In this document: positions 34,959-42,613 of the stretch, piece by piece
Layout of the letters: every line of letters begins with the position of its first letter
How positions within the stretch are numbered: the first letter of the stretch is position 1
The notes under the pieces: model-generated
Databases searched by the model: none
Told to the model about the DNA's origin: nothing
What the model saw: only the letters and a program-made list of their open reading frames with translations
Assembly: GCA_041741535.1 (NCBI GenBank)
Contig: JBGSJV010000125.1
Location: 1 to 64,000 of the forward strand
Direction: 5' to 3'
Origin: M30B19 sp041741535
GTDB lineage: Bacteria; Planctomycetota; Planctomycetia; Pirellulales; Pirellulaceae
Length of the DNA: 64,000 bases
Made by a program: the position numbers and the translations under genes

Positions 34959-35726
34959 ATGACAACTACCCTTGAAAACCTGCCCCTAATTCGAGATTGG
35001 TACCCGAACGCGACAACAACGAATGATGCAGTTGATGCACTTCTAAATCTGATCGAACAAAAACTAGGGCTACAGCCAAACCAGATCATGTCGGCTGATA
35101 GCGTCTGCTGTGACGACATCAATACCATTGAGTATCCGCCAAGAGCATATGAAATGCTTGGACCGTTCAAGATGGGTGGGCTCAACGGATTTCCTTTTGC
35201 GGGACTTACAGGCATGGGGGCATTTGCTCACCATGTGCCCGAGAATGGTGCTTTATTTGTTTTCTATGGTCCTCATATTGGTCTGACCAAGACAGGGGAT
35301 ATTGGCGCAATCTATCGAGTAGGTCAGTCCAAGGTATCCACCTGTTGCGGAGCAGCAACTGCGGCGATGAACAAGCTTCTGAACGATCAAGTTAATGATG
35401 GCGAGCTTTCGGAACTCGATTATCAACAAAATATCCTCGAACAGATCCTGTTTCGTGAAAAAGATCGCGTATTGCGTTCGGCTGAGCCTATTGTTGACGT
35501 TACCGAGATCATTTATGAAGCGATTCACGAAAGAATGACGACTCTGTTTGAGAAAACAAAATTCTCGTGTCAGTACATCATCCGAATGGGAGCCGTACTG
35601 ATTAACGGCGATCACGATATCGGTTCATTTTCGAGTTGTCGACTTTTGTCTTGTACAGATCTCAAATCAGGCAAGTCCTACGATTGGAAACCAGAATTTG
35701 AAGCCTCATTTGGAGCGGCTGAATGA
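34959..35726 (+). CDS. LCIB/LCIC-type beta-like carbonic anhydrase
   Basis: A 255-residue protein of the limiting-CO2-inducible B family, which includes carbonic anhydrases of algae and bacteria with a C-H-C zinc site. Candidate ligands are visible: Cys50 or 51 with Asp52 (SVCCDD), His91 or 92 in FAHHVPENG, and Cys129 or 130 in STCCGAA. Arg62 follows the first motif and could pair with the Asp. GGLNGFPFAGLTGMGAFAHH and VFYGPHIGL are the most conserved family segments. It should interconvert CO2 and bicarbonate in the cytoplasm. The ATG at 34959 follows GAGGA that overlaps the bestrophin stop; a TTG at 34947 is rejected. Its own stop overlaps the next start (ATGA). Base composition is lower in GC than neighbouring regions. 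Confidence 0.82.
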   Translation: MTTTLENLPLIRDWYPNATTTNDAVDALLNLIEQKLGLQPNQIMSADSVCCDDINTIEYPPRAYEMLGPFKMGGLNGFPFAGLTGMGAFAHHVPENGALFVFYGPHIGLTKTGDIGAIYRVGQSKVSTCCGAATAAMNKLLNDQVNDGELSELDYQQNILEQILFREKDRVLRSAEPIVDVTEIIYEAIHERMTTLFEKTKFSCQYIIRMGAVLINGDHDIGSFSSCRLLSCTDLKSGKSYDWKPEFEASFGAAE

Positions 35727-36295
35727 GTAAATCACGTTTAGAAGCATTCAGCGACGGAGTTATCGCGATTCTGATCACGATCATGGTATTTGACTTGAAA
35801 GCTCCCGAAGGGGCAGACCTTGCTGCGTTGATGACGGTAATCCCTTCATTCCTCACATTCTTATTGAGCTTCCTTTATCTTGGCATTTACTGGAACAATC
35901 ATCATCACATGCTGCAACTTACGCACCGTATCAATGGCGCAGTTCTTTGGGCGAATTTGCATCTGCTGTTTTGGCTGTCGTTGTTCCCATTTGTTACCAC
36001 GTGGCTGAATCGAAGCGAGTTGAGCCGATTACCCGTGGCACTCTATGGAGCAGTACTCCTCTTTGCCGCAATTGCCTACACAATACTCCAGTCGACTATC
36101 ATTAAAGCAGAGGGGCAAGACTCAAGCTTAAAGCAGGCCGTTGGAACTGATTTTAAAGGCAAGATATCGCTGACGGCTTATACAATCGGAATCTTGCTCG
36201 CTTGGCAACTTCCGATCGCATCAGTTGTGATCTATATCGCCGTCGCCGTAATGTGGTTCATCCCAGACAGACGAATCGAACTTATTTCTGAATAG
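35723..36295 (+). CDS. TMEM175-type (DUF1211) potassium channel-like membrane protein
   Basis: A 190-residue protein with six predicted membrane segments. It opens with RLEAFSDGVIAILITIMVF, the FSD-containing first helix that lines the pore in TMEM175 channels. Bacterial members with one six-helix repeat assemble as tetramers. Histidines YWNNHHHML in the second or third helix are family-like. Here it is the third gene of a coupled cassette with the bestrophin and the carbonic anhydrase. A cation path beside an anion path would balance charge during bicarbonate flow; this is inference. Ion selectivity is untested. Confidence 0.87.
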   Translation: MSKSRLEAFSDGVIAILITIMVFDLKAPEGADLAALMTVIPSFLTFLLSFLYLGIYWNNHHHMLQLTHRINGAVLWANLHLLFWLSLFPFVTTWLNRSELSRLPVALYGAVLLFAAIAYTILQSTIIKAEGQDSSLKQAVGTDFKGKISLTAYTIGILLAWQLPIASVVIYIAVAVMWFIPDRRIELISE

Positions 36296-36508
36296 TAGGA
36301 ATGGCTCTCTGCACGGGATCGCTTGATTGCTATCCCCGGGTAAATGACGCCAAGAGCCTAAGATCTGTCTCGATTTTACTTCCAGCACAACCAATCAGTC
36401 ATTCTGGTCCTTCGCGACAGTCATGTCGCATTCTTCTGGCTGGCTCGCTCCCCAACAAACCTCCTGATCTGTGGGCACTTCTGCGAGGCATCTACATCAC
36501 CTAATCTT

Positions 36509-36540
36509 GCCAACCATTGGCTCAAACGCTCAAGCGTTTG
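36509..36540 (-). terminator. Two adjacent hairpins at the end of the KAS gene
   Basis: CAAACGCT-CA-AGCGTTTG (36523-36540) overlaps the last codons and stop, and GCCAA-CCA-TTGGC (36509-36521) follows. The genes here converge, so a stop for either strand is plausible. There is no T-run, so confidence is low. Confidence 0.35.
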
Positions 36541-37820
36541 ACGACCAACGAGATATTCTGCCCGCCGAAGCCAAAACTATTACTTAGAGCCACATCACAT
36601 TTGGCGGGTCGGGCGACGTTCGGAATGTAGTCCAAATCACAGAGCGGGTCAGGATTTTCGTAGTTGATGGTCGGCGGCAGAATTTGGTCACGAATTGCCA
36701 TCAAACATACGATGGTCTCGGTAACGCCAGCGGCTGCAATCAAGTGCCCCATCATGCTCTTGGTGCTACTTACCGGAGCAGGCGACGGGCAACCACTAAA
36801 GACTTCACGACAGGCCTTGGATTCCACCTTGTCGTTGACCGTCGTCGATGTCCCGTGAGCGTTAACGTAGTCGATATCACTGGGCTGGAGACCAGCGTCG
36901 GAAATCGCCATGTTCATGCAGGCAATCGCTCCGCGGCCCTCCGGATGAATATCCGTGATTCGATAGGCGTCGGCGGTCGAACCATACCCCGCGATTTCAC
37001 CATAGATCTTTGCTCCGCGCGCCAACGCATGTTCCAACTCTTCCAAAACGACCATACCAGCGCCTTCGCCGATCACAAATCCATCGCGCAGGCGATCAAA
37101 TGGACGACTGGCCTTCGTAGGATCCACGTTGTTGGTCGACAGCGCGGTCAACAAATTAAACCCGGTCACGCCGAAGGGGTGAATCATGCTGTGCGTACCA
37201 CCCGCCAACATTACATCCGCCTGATCCCGACGAATAATCTCGGTGGCTTCGCCGATCGCCTGACTGCTGGCCGCACAGGCCGTCAAACAATTCACGTTTG
37301 GTCCCTGGGCGTTGAACATCGCGGCCAAATGCCCAACCGGCATGTTGGGTTCCTGCTCAAGTTCTTGAATGGGATTGACGACGCGAACACCAGTCTCGAC
37401 ATACCGCGAGAGATCCAAGGTCCCCTCGGGCGTGATACTGGCGGCGATCATCGTCGCGAAGGTTTGGAAATCTTGATTGCCTTCCCCGCTCCCCAAATAC
37501 ACGCCGAACCGCATGGGATCGCTGATCGCGGCCAACACCCCGGAATCATTTATTGCTTGGTGGGCAGCACCCGCAGCAAACTTGGTATGCCGACCACGAA
37601 ACTTCCAAACCTCGGGGTCCACGCCGATACTGGAGACATCCCAGTTGCGAATTTCGGCCGCGATTTTCGTGGGAAAACGAGTTGCATCGAACAGCGAAAT
37701 TTCGCCGACGCCGCTCGCCCCCTGCTTGAGCTTGCTCCACATCGTTTCAACATCGTGCCCCAGCGGATTGATCACGCCCATGCCGGTCACCACAACGCGA
37801 CGTTTGGTTCGAATTATCAT
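36522..37820 (-). CDS. Beta-ketoacyl-ACP synthase (FabF-like)
   Basis: A 432-residue condensing enzyme that extends acyl chains with malonyl-ACP. The catalytic triad is complete: Cys182 (TACAAS), His322 (NAHGTST) and His359 (GHLIAAAG). The end NSFGFGGQN is typical of KAS I/II. A short insert around 140-165 (SRYVETGVRVVNPIQELEQ) is longer than in standard FabF. The ATG at 37820 has AAGGA 4 bases upstream. It is the last gene of a run with two dehydratase-like proteins and an ACP, so it probably builds a special acyl group rather than housekeeping fatty acids; this is inference. Confidence 0.92.
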   Translation of the reverse strand: MIIRTKRRVVVTGMGVINPLGHDVETMWSKLKQGASGVGEISLFDATRFPTKIAAEIRNWDVSSIGVDPEVWKFRGRHTKFAAGAAHQAINDSGVLAAISDPMRFGVYLGSGEGNQDFQTFATMIAASITPEGTLDLSRYVETGVRVVNPIQELEQEPNMPVGHLAAMFNAQGPNVNCLTACAASSQAIGEATEIIRRDQADVMLAGGTHSMIHPFGVTGFNLLTALSTNNVDPTKASRPFDRLRDGFVIGEGAGMVVLEELEHALARGAKIYGEIAGYGSTADAYRITDIHPEGRGAIACMNMAISDAGLQPSDIDYVNAHGTSTTVNDKVESKACREVFSGCPSPAPVSSTKSMMGHLIAAAGVTETIVCLMAIRDQILPPTINYENPDPLCDLDYIPNVARPAKCDVALSNSFGFGGQNISLVVKRLSV

Positions 37821-37848
37821 AAGATCCTTCAGGCAATGAAACGAAATG

Positions 37849-38394
37849 CTAGGGACAGTTGACACTCAGGAAGGCATGCTCGGCCGCCAACAGATGCTCC
37901 GGAATCACCACGGGGGTGCCATCCGGATTCTTCGCCACATCGAACAAACGCATGCTGCGGAGCATCCGCAAGAATTCATGCGGTTGGAACAACTCGACCT
38001 TTTCGAATTCCGGACCACTTAAAGTTGCGAAGACCAATTCGGCCGTACCCAAGGGTTCATCGTTAAGCAAAATCGTGCCTTCGGCGATGGCTCCGTCGGC
38101 CTGCTGGCTCAAAAACCGAACTTGATAAGTCAATCGATCACCGGGCCGAGCCAGTCTTTCGAACGAAGCTCGCCCGACTTTCGCCAACACCACGCGAGCC
38201 TTGAAATCACTCATTTGCCCGAGCAACAGACCGCCGGTCTGCGCCAATCCCTCGATCATCAACGGTGGCGGCATGTAAGGCCACGTCTGGTTGTAATCGT
38301 CCAGATGCTCTTCGGCCAAGCTCACATTCTTGACCGTTCGCGCGGATTGACCACTGACGAACTCTTCAAAACGGTCTATCCAAAACCAACGCAT
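37849..38394 (-). CDS. FabA/FabZ-like hotdog protein lacking the catalytic His
   Basis: A 181-residue hotdog-fold protein. It aligns residue for residue at its N-terminus with the FabZ-like gene at 38946-39431 (HLDDYNQTWPYMPPPLMIEG here against HLQDHFPLFPVMPGVLMLEA there). The acid Glu48 is kept, but the catalytic His34 is replaced by Tyr34 and the conserved Gly by Pro. It is therefore unlikely to dehydrate hydroxyacyl-ACP in the usual way. It could be a structural partner of the intact paralogue, as in heteromeric hotdog dehydratases, or have another reaction. The C-terminus is ~20 residues longer. Confidence 0.8.
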   Translation of the reverse strand: MRWFWIDRFEEFVSGQSARTVKNVSLAEEHLDDYNQTWPYMPPPLMIEGLAQTGGLLLGQMSDFKARVVLAKVGRASFERLARPGDRLTYQVRFLSQQADGAIAEGTILLNDEPLGTAELVFATLSGPEFEKVELFQPHEFLRMLRSMRLFDVAKNPDGTPVVIPEHLLAAEHAFLSVNCP

Positions 38395-38449
38395 CGCTGT
38401 CGCGACTCCTCACCACAGACTCGTGGATCTCCAAACCGACTTTCAAACA

Positions 38450-38833
38450 CTATGCCAATTTGGTTTTGACATAGTTGCACAAGTCATTCACAGTCAAAAG
38501 ATTACCAAAATCTTGGACCAGAGGATTCTGTTCGAATTTGCTCAGATCAGCAAAGGGCATTCTTGCCTTCAACTGGGCCAATCCGGAAGCGGTAACCTTG
38601 CCATCGCTCACATATTCAGCATTGGTCAAAATATCGTCTGGAAAAAGTTCCCCTCGAGAAATCGAGATACCAAACGCCTTTTCCAAGCGATAAACGATAT
38701 CCAAAAAGTCGATACTCTCAGCGCCCAAATCGCCAACCATCGTGGCGGCTGGGGTCACGTCCGAATCATCTACCGCCAAGGCATCCACCAGGGCTTCGCG
38801 GACTTTTTCAAATACTTCATCATTGCTTGCCAT
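38450..38833 (-). CDS. Acyl carrier protein
   Basis: A 127-residue acidic carrier protein. The phosphopantetheine site is Ser40 in DLGAESIDFLDIVYRLE. At ~127 residues it is longer than AcpP (78), with a tail of about 45 residues (QLKARMPFADLSKF...LCNYVKTKL) seen in carrier proteins of special clusters. GGAG and AGAAG precede the ATG at 38833. It carries the acyl chain among the condensing and dehydrating enzymes encoded beside it. Confidence 0.9.
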   Translation of the reverse strand: MASNDEVFEKVREALVDALAVDDSDVTPAATMVGDLGAESIDFLDIVYRLEKAFGISISRGELFPDDILTNAEYVSDGKVTASGLAQLKARMPFADLSKFEQNPLVQDFGNLLTVNDLCNYVKTKLA

Positions 38834-38945
38834 GCGTTCTTCTCTCCGAAGGAAAACTGGGAACAATCTAATTCCAGGCCGATCCAGGCATTAAATCGGG
38901 TTCGGCCTCTGATTGTACTCGATTGGGGAAATTATGGGAACGTGT

Positions 38946-39431
38946 TCACGACGCCAAGGGCAGACCTTGCATCAGTCGCCGAAACGTATGTCGGTGGCCG
39001 AAACTAATATTCCGATCAAGCACCGCATCTTCTCCGTTACGGTCAGCTAAGGTGAATTTCTCCATGACCAAACGACCGTTTACGGCGGTCTGCTCACCGA
39101 TCATGCCTACGGCTTTCAGATGCACCAAGGCTCCATCAACTTTGACGATTTCCACCGAAACTTCCAGGCGATCCCCGGGAGCCACAAAGTCTTGAAACTT
39201 GATGTTCCTGGCTTCGCGAAGCACAACCATCGAACATTGAAATTCATCGGTCGCCCGAATCAACCAACTGGATGCCTGGGACAACGCCTCCAACATCAAC
39301 ACGCCCGGCATTACCGGGAACAAGGGAAAATGGTCCTGCAGATGCTGCTCGGCTAGGGTAACGCACTTGATGGCACGCAGACGCTGGCCAAGCACCAGTT
39401 CTACAATTCGATCAAGCTGATTGAATCGCAT
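38946..39431 (-). CDS. 3-hydroxyacyl-ACP dehydratase (FabZ-like)
   Basis: A 161-residue hotdog enzyme with the intact FabZ active-site signature HFPLFPVMPGVLMLEALSQ: His34 and Glu48. It removes water from 3-hydroxyacyl-ACP. It is the first gene of the four-gene set FabZ-like, ACP, degenerate dehydratase, KAS. No reductases (FabG, FabI) are in the set, so these must come from elsewhere. The start ATG lacks a clear ribosome binding site. Confidence 0.9.
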   Translation of the reverse strand: MRFNQLDRIVELVLGQRLRAIKCVTLAEQHLQDHFPLFPVMPGVLMLEALSQASSWLIRATDEFQCSMVVLREARNIKFQDFVAPGDRLEVSVEIVKVDGALVHLKAVGMIGEQTAVNGRLVMEKFTLADRNGEDAVLDRNISFGHRHTFRRLMQGLPLAS

Positions 39432-39599
39432 GAAATCGCCAATTCGTTGGAGTAACTTGTCCGAGAGCGATGGCCGCCTCTGGAATCCCGACCGATACCG
39501 GGAGCGATAAGATTATCGAATGTTGGCGGTTCAACCAAGGTGGCCATCGAACTCGAATCCGTAGGCCCGTCGAACCTGACGAAACCCAACAGGCCCCCA

Positions 39600-40565
39600 T
39601 CATACGGGGTTCTTTTCAATCAAGGCCAAGAACATCGCATCGTGTACGGCGTTGGGCAGGACCCGGCGACAACGCCCGACGGATTCAGGAAACGACTCGT
39701 TTTCCCAATTCGTCCGCCCGGCCTGCCAATTTTCCAGCGGCAGTTCGAGGTCCAAGAGCCGGCATGACGGCTGTTCTCGAACCAAGCTAGCAACGACGGC
39801 CTCGTTCTCTTCGGGAGCAAAGCTGCAAGTCCCATACAGCATTCGCCCGCCAGGTTTCAGGGATGCGAAACCCGCCTGAATCAGTCCGAGCTGTTTTCCG
39901 CGACATTCGCGCACTTTGCGCAAACTCCAAGTCCGAAACGACTCGGGGTCGGAAACGTGAAACCGCGCTTCACCACTACAGGGGGCGTCCAACAGCACTC
40001 GGTCAAAACGCGGCCCAGTCTTGGCGGGCACCTGCCGACCGTCCAATTGGTAGGTCCTGACAAACGCGGCCCCACCCCGGCGCAAGTTGTCCTTCAGTTT
40101 GTAAAAACGCGCCCGCACTGGCTCCACGGCGCTCAAGAACCCGGTCCCGCCCATCAACGCCGCCAAATGCAAAGTCTTGCCGCCAGGCGCGGCCGCCAAG
40201 TCCATCACGGTTTCGCCCGGCTGCGGTGCCAAAAGGTAAGCGGCCAACATACTACTAGGATTGTGAACGTAAATTTGGCCCGTCTCCACCAAGCGATGAC
40301 GAGTCAAGTCGGACCTTTGCTCCGCCGGAACAAGGAACCCCTCTGGTAGCCAGGATAGTGGAGTCAAAGAGAACCCGGCCGCGACCAACTCCCGACACAC
40401 GTCTTCCGGGACTGCCAATAACCGATTCACCCGAAACGCGGCCAACTTGTGCTGGAAGAAACTCTGTTCAATGGTCTCCGACCAAGCATCGCCGAGAATG
40501 TTCACCAAGCGGTCCAGAAAGGCGCCGGGCAACGACGTTTCGGGCACTTTAGTTTCCACGATCAC
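39600..40565 (-). CDS. RsmB/RsmF-like RNA (cytosine-5) methyltransferase
   Basis: A 321-residue NOL1/NOP2/Sun family enzyme that methylates cytosine in RNA using SAM. The SAM-binding motif is VMDLAAAPGGKT; the two catalytic cysteines are in DAPCSGE and GTCSFAPEENE. There is no separate RNA-binding PUA or NusB domain, so the target is unclear (rRNA or tRNA). It starts with GTG at 40565, overlapping the TGA of the upstream small membrane protein (GTGA), so translation is coupled. Confidence 0.9.
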   Translation of the reverse strand: MIVETKVPETSLPGAFLDRLVNILGDAWSETIEQSFFQHKLAAFRVNRLLAVPEDVCRELVAAGFSLTPLSWLPEGFLVPAEQRSDLTRHRLVETGQIYVHNPSSMLAAYLLAPQPGETVMDLAAAPGGKTLHLAALMGGTGFLSAVEPVRARFYKLKDNLRRGGAAFVRTYQLDGRQVPAKTGPRFDRVLLDAPCSGEARFHVSDPESFRTWSLRKVRECRGKQLGLIQAGFASLKPGGRMLYGTCSFAPEENEAVVASLVREQPSCRLLDLELPLENWQAGRTNWENESFPESVGRCRRVLPNAVHDAMFLALIEKNPV

Positions 40566-40774
40566 TTATGCCCATGTCCACCGCCGCCTTTAGTTCGGCC
40601 AGATTGGGCCGCCAATTTTTTCTTTTCCGCGTCGGTCAACAAATCAATGCGGCGAAAACGGGGAATAGCGACGGCAAACACCCCCAATAGTACCAAGAGA
40701 AACACTAACCCCCACATCTGTCCGTATTCGGATTGTTCGGTAGCTTGAGCCAACAATAAGACAAGCATTTCCAT
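40562..40774 (-). CDS. Small single-pass membrane protein
   Basis: A 70-residue protein with one hydrophobic helix (MWGLVFLLVLLGVFAVAIP, about 20-38). A basic tail rich in Lys, Gly and His follows (DAEKKKLAAQSGRTKGGGGHGHK, shown as segments around 45-70). It is judged real from its GTGA overlap with the methyltransferase, its position 20 bp after hisS and its protein-like composition. Function unknown. Confidence 0.6.
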   Translation of the reverse strand: MEMLVLLLAQATEQSEYGQMWGLVFLLVLLGVFAVAIPRFRRIDLLTDAEKKKLAAQSGRTKGGGGHGHK

Positions 40775-40794
40775 TCGACTCCTGGTTATTGGCC

Positions 40795-42150
40795 CTAAAC
40801 GTTTGTCAGATTTGGGGAGACTGTCCCGGCAAAAAACGCACTCCGAAAGTACTCACACAATTCCGTGCCGTCGGGCGAGAGCGGAACCGTCGTTTGCACT
40901 TCGCGATCAAGCCACTTGACCGCTGCCTGCTTCTGCTCCCACTCCTGGCTGCCGATCAGGACCACGGCCGGGATCTTTCGTTGATCCGCATATTTGAGCT
41001 GTTTCTTGAGCTTCGCCGGTTCTGGATAAAACTCGACATTGAGTCCCATCGCCCGCAACTGCGAAGCCAAACGCAGGTATTCCAATTGTAGTTGCGGCTC
41101 AAAAAATGCCAACAAGATTTGGGTTGGCGAGGACTTGTCGGCCACCATCCCCAAGTCTTCCATCGCCGCCAACAACCGATCGAGGCCAAGCGATGCACCA
41201 ACCCCAGGCAAATCTTGTTTCGTATACAGACCGGCAAGATTGTCGTATCGACCACCCGAACAAACACTGCCAATCGCTGGCAAGTCCAGCAACTGAGTTT
41301 CGACAATGGTTCCCGTGTAGTAGTCGAGACCTCGCGCAATGGAGATATCGAGTACCAAGCGATCCGTCGGGACACCGGCCGCCACGGCCGACCGAAGCAA
41401 CTCTCGAAGCTCGGCCACACCTTCCCGGCCCAGCGGATGTTCGCCCACCGCGCGTTCGGCTAGTTCGAGCACGCCCTCCGCATCACCCCGATAAAGCCCC
41501 AACTGCAAGATTTCCTGAGCCACGACTTCCGGTAAGCCCACTTGGACTAGTTCCGCCAGTACCACTTCTGCACCTGACTTGCCCAGTTTGTCGATCGCGC
41601 GAAGCACACCTACTGAATGTTGCTCGAGACCCTTGTGGGCCAGCATGCCGTTGAGCAGCTTTCGGTGGTTGATGCGAATTTGAAATCGCTCGAACCCCAG
41701 GGCCATCATCAACTGATTGATCACTAGGATCATTTCCAGATCAGCCAACCACGAGCGAGTCCCAATCGTGTCAAAATCACACTGCACGAACTCGCGATAC
41801 CTGCCCCGCTGTTGGCGCTCCCCTCGCCACACCGGTGCAATGTGATAACGCTTGAATGGGGTTCCTAACTCGTTGATGTGTTGAGCCACGTACCGAGCCA
41901 AAGGCACGGTTAGATCGAATCGCATTCCAACCGGCCGTCCACCGTTATCCACAAAGTGGTACATCTGTCGATCGGTTTCCGCACTACCCTTGCCCGAAAG
42001 AATCTCGAGATACTCCAACGTCGGCGTGTCGATCGGGGCAAATCCAAACGATTGATAAACACGTCGAGCAGTGTCCATCAACGCCTGCCGTTGCATCATT
42101 TCGCGCGGCAAGAAATCGCGGAAGCCACTAAGAATTCGAGGTTCAATCAT
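40795..42150 (-). CDS. hisS: Histidyl-tRNA synthetase
   Basis: A 451-residue class II synthetase charging tRNA-His. Motif 2 is seen around YHIAPVWRGERQQRGRYREF with the arginine that contacts ATP, and the histidine-specific block is in LDISIARGLDYYTGTIVE. Motif 3 follows at GASLGLDRLLAAM, and the C-terminal anticodon-binding domain spans about 345-440. The N-terminal PRILSGFRDFLPREM is typical. It is followed by the small membrane protein and methyltransferase genes in what is likely one transcript. Confidence 0.95.
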   Translation of the reverse strand: MIEPRILSGFRDFLPREMMQRQALMDTARRVYQSFGFAPIDTPTLEYLEILSGKGSAETDRQMYHFVDNGGRPVGMRFDLTVPLARYVAQHINELGTPFKRYHIAPVWRGERQQRGRYREFVQCDFDTIGTRSWLADLEMILVINQLMMALGFERFQIRINHRKLLNGMLAHKGLEQHSVGVLRAIDKLGKSGAEVVLAELVQVGLPEVVAQEILQLGLYRGDAEGVLELAERAVGEHPLGREGVAELRELLRSAVAAGVPTDRLVLDISIARGLDYYTGTIVETQLLDLPAIGSVCSGGRYDNLAGLYTKQDLPGVGASLGLDRLLAAMEDLGMVADKSSPTQILLAFFEPQLQLEYLRLASQLRAMGLNVEFYPEPAKLKKQLKYADQRKIPAVVLIGSQEWEQKQAAVKWLDREVQTTVPLSPDGTELCEYFRSAFFAGTVSPNLTNV

Positions 42151-42167
42151 ATTGGATCTTCAGACGT

Positions 42168-42599
42168 CTAACCGATAACGGACAATGCTTGTGGTTTGGC
42201 TTTACGCACCGGCGTGGCCGCTTTGAATCCCGCCAACGCTTCGCGATATTCCATTAATTGATCGGCTACTTCGAAGTAACGTTCGTAAGTCCAACTCTCG
42301 TCGTACTCGCATTCGTCGGTGTGGTAGTCGCGACAGATTTGCGGACGCGTCTCGTAAATCCCACAACGATTGTCGGCTCCCAGATGCCGACACTTGGTGT
42401 GCACCAACAAATACCACGTCTCCCCTTCGGTAAACAGGGAGGCCGATTCATGCACCAAATACCAGCGCACAAAATCGAAATCGCGGTCCGTCGTTGGCGT
42501 GTCGATCGGCAACGCGAAGTAGCGACAACACTTGGCCGTGCAATAATCGCATAAACATTCGCCTGCCGGCAACTGCGAACGGTGAAGCTTCTGCAGCAT
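42168..42599 (-). CDS. YkgJ-type cysteine-cluster protein
   Basis: A 143-residue protein of the CxxCxxxxCC family (PF03692). The clustered cysteines are CDYCTAKCCRYF near residues 17-28, then HTKCRHLGADNRCGIYETRPQICRDY. The family is thought to bind zinc or an iron-sulfur cluster, with no established role. It lies 17 bp upstream of hisS and 14 bp after the WecA-type gene. Confidence 0.85.
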   Translation of the reverse strand: MLQKLHRSQLPAGECLCDYCTAKCCRYFALPIDTPTTDRDFDFVRWYLVHESASLFTEGETWYLLVHTKCRHLGADNRCGIYETRPQICRDYHTDECEYDESWTYERYFEVADQLMEYREALAGFKAATPVRKAKPQALSVIG

Positions 42600-42613
42600 G
42601 ATTCACTACTATT

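Noticed and set aside
36301..36504. Small plus-strand frame after the TMEM175-type gene
   Set aside because: No family, no ribosome binding site, and composition unlike protein.
36684..37862. 392-codon plus-strand open frame antisense to the KAS gene
   Set aside because: It mirrors the KAS coding frame and has no family or ribosome binding site.
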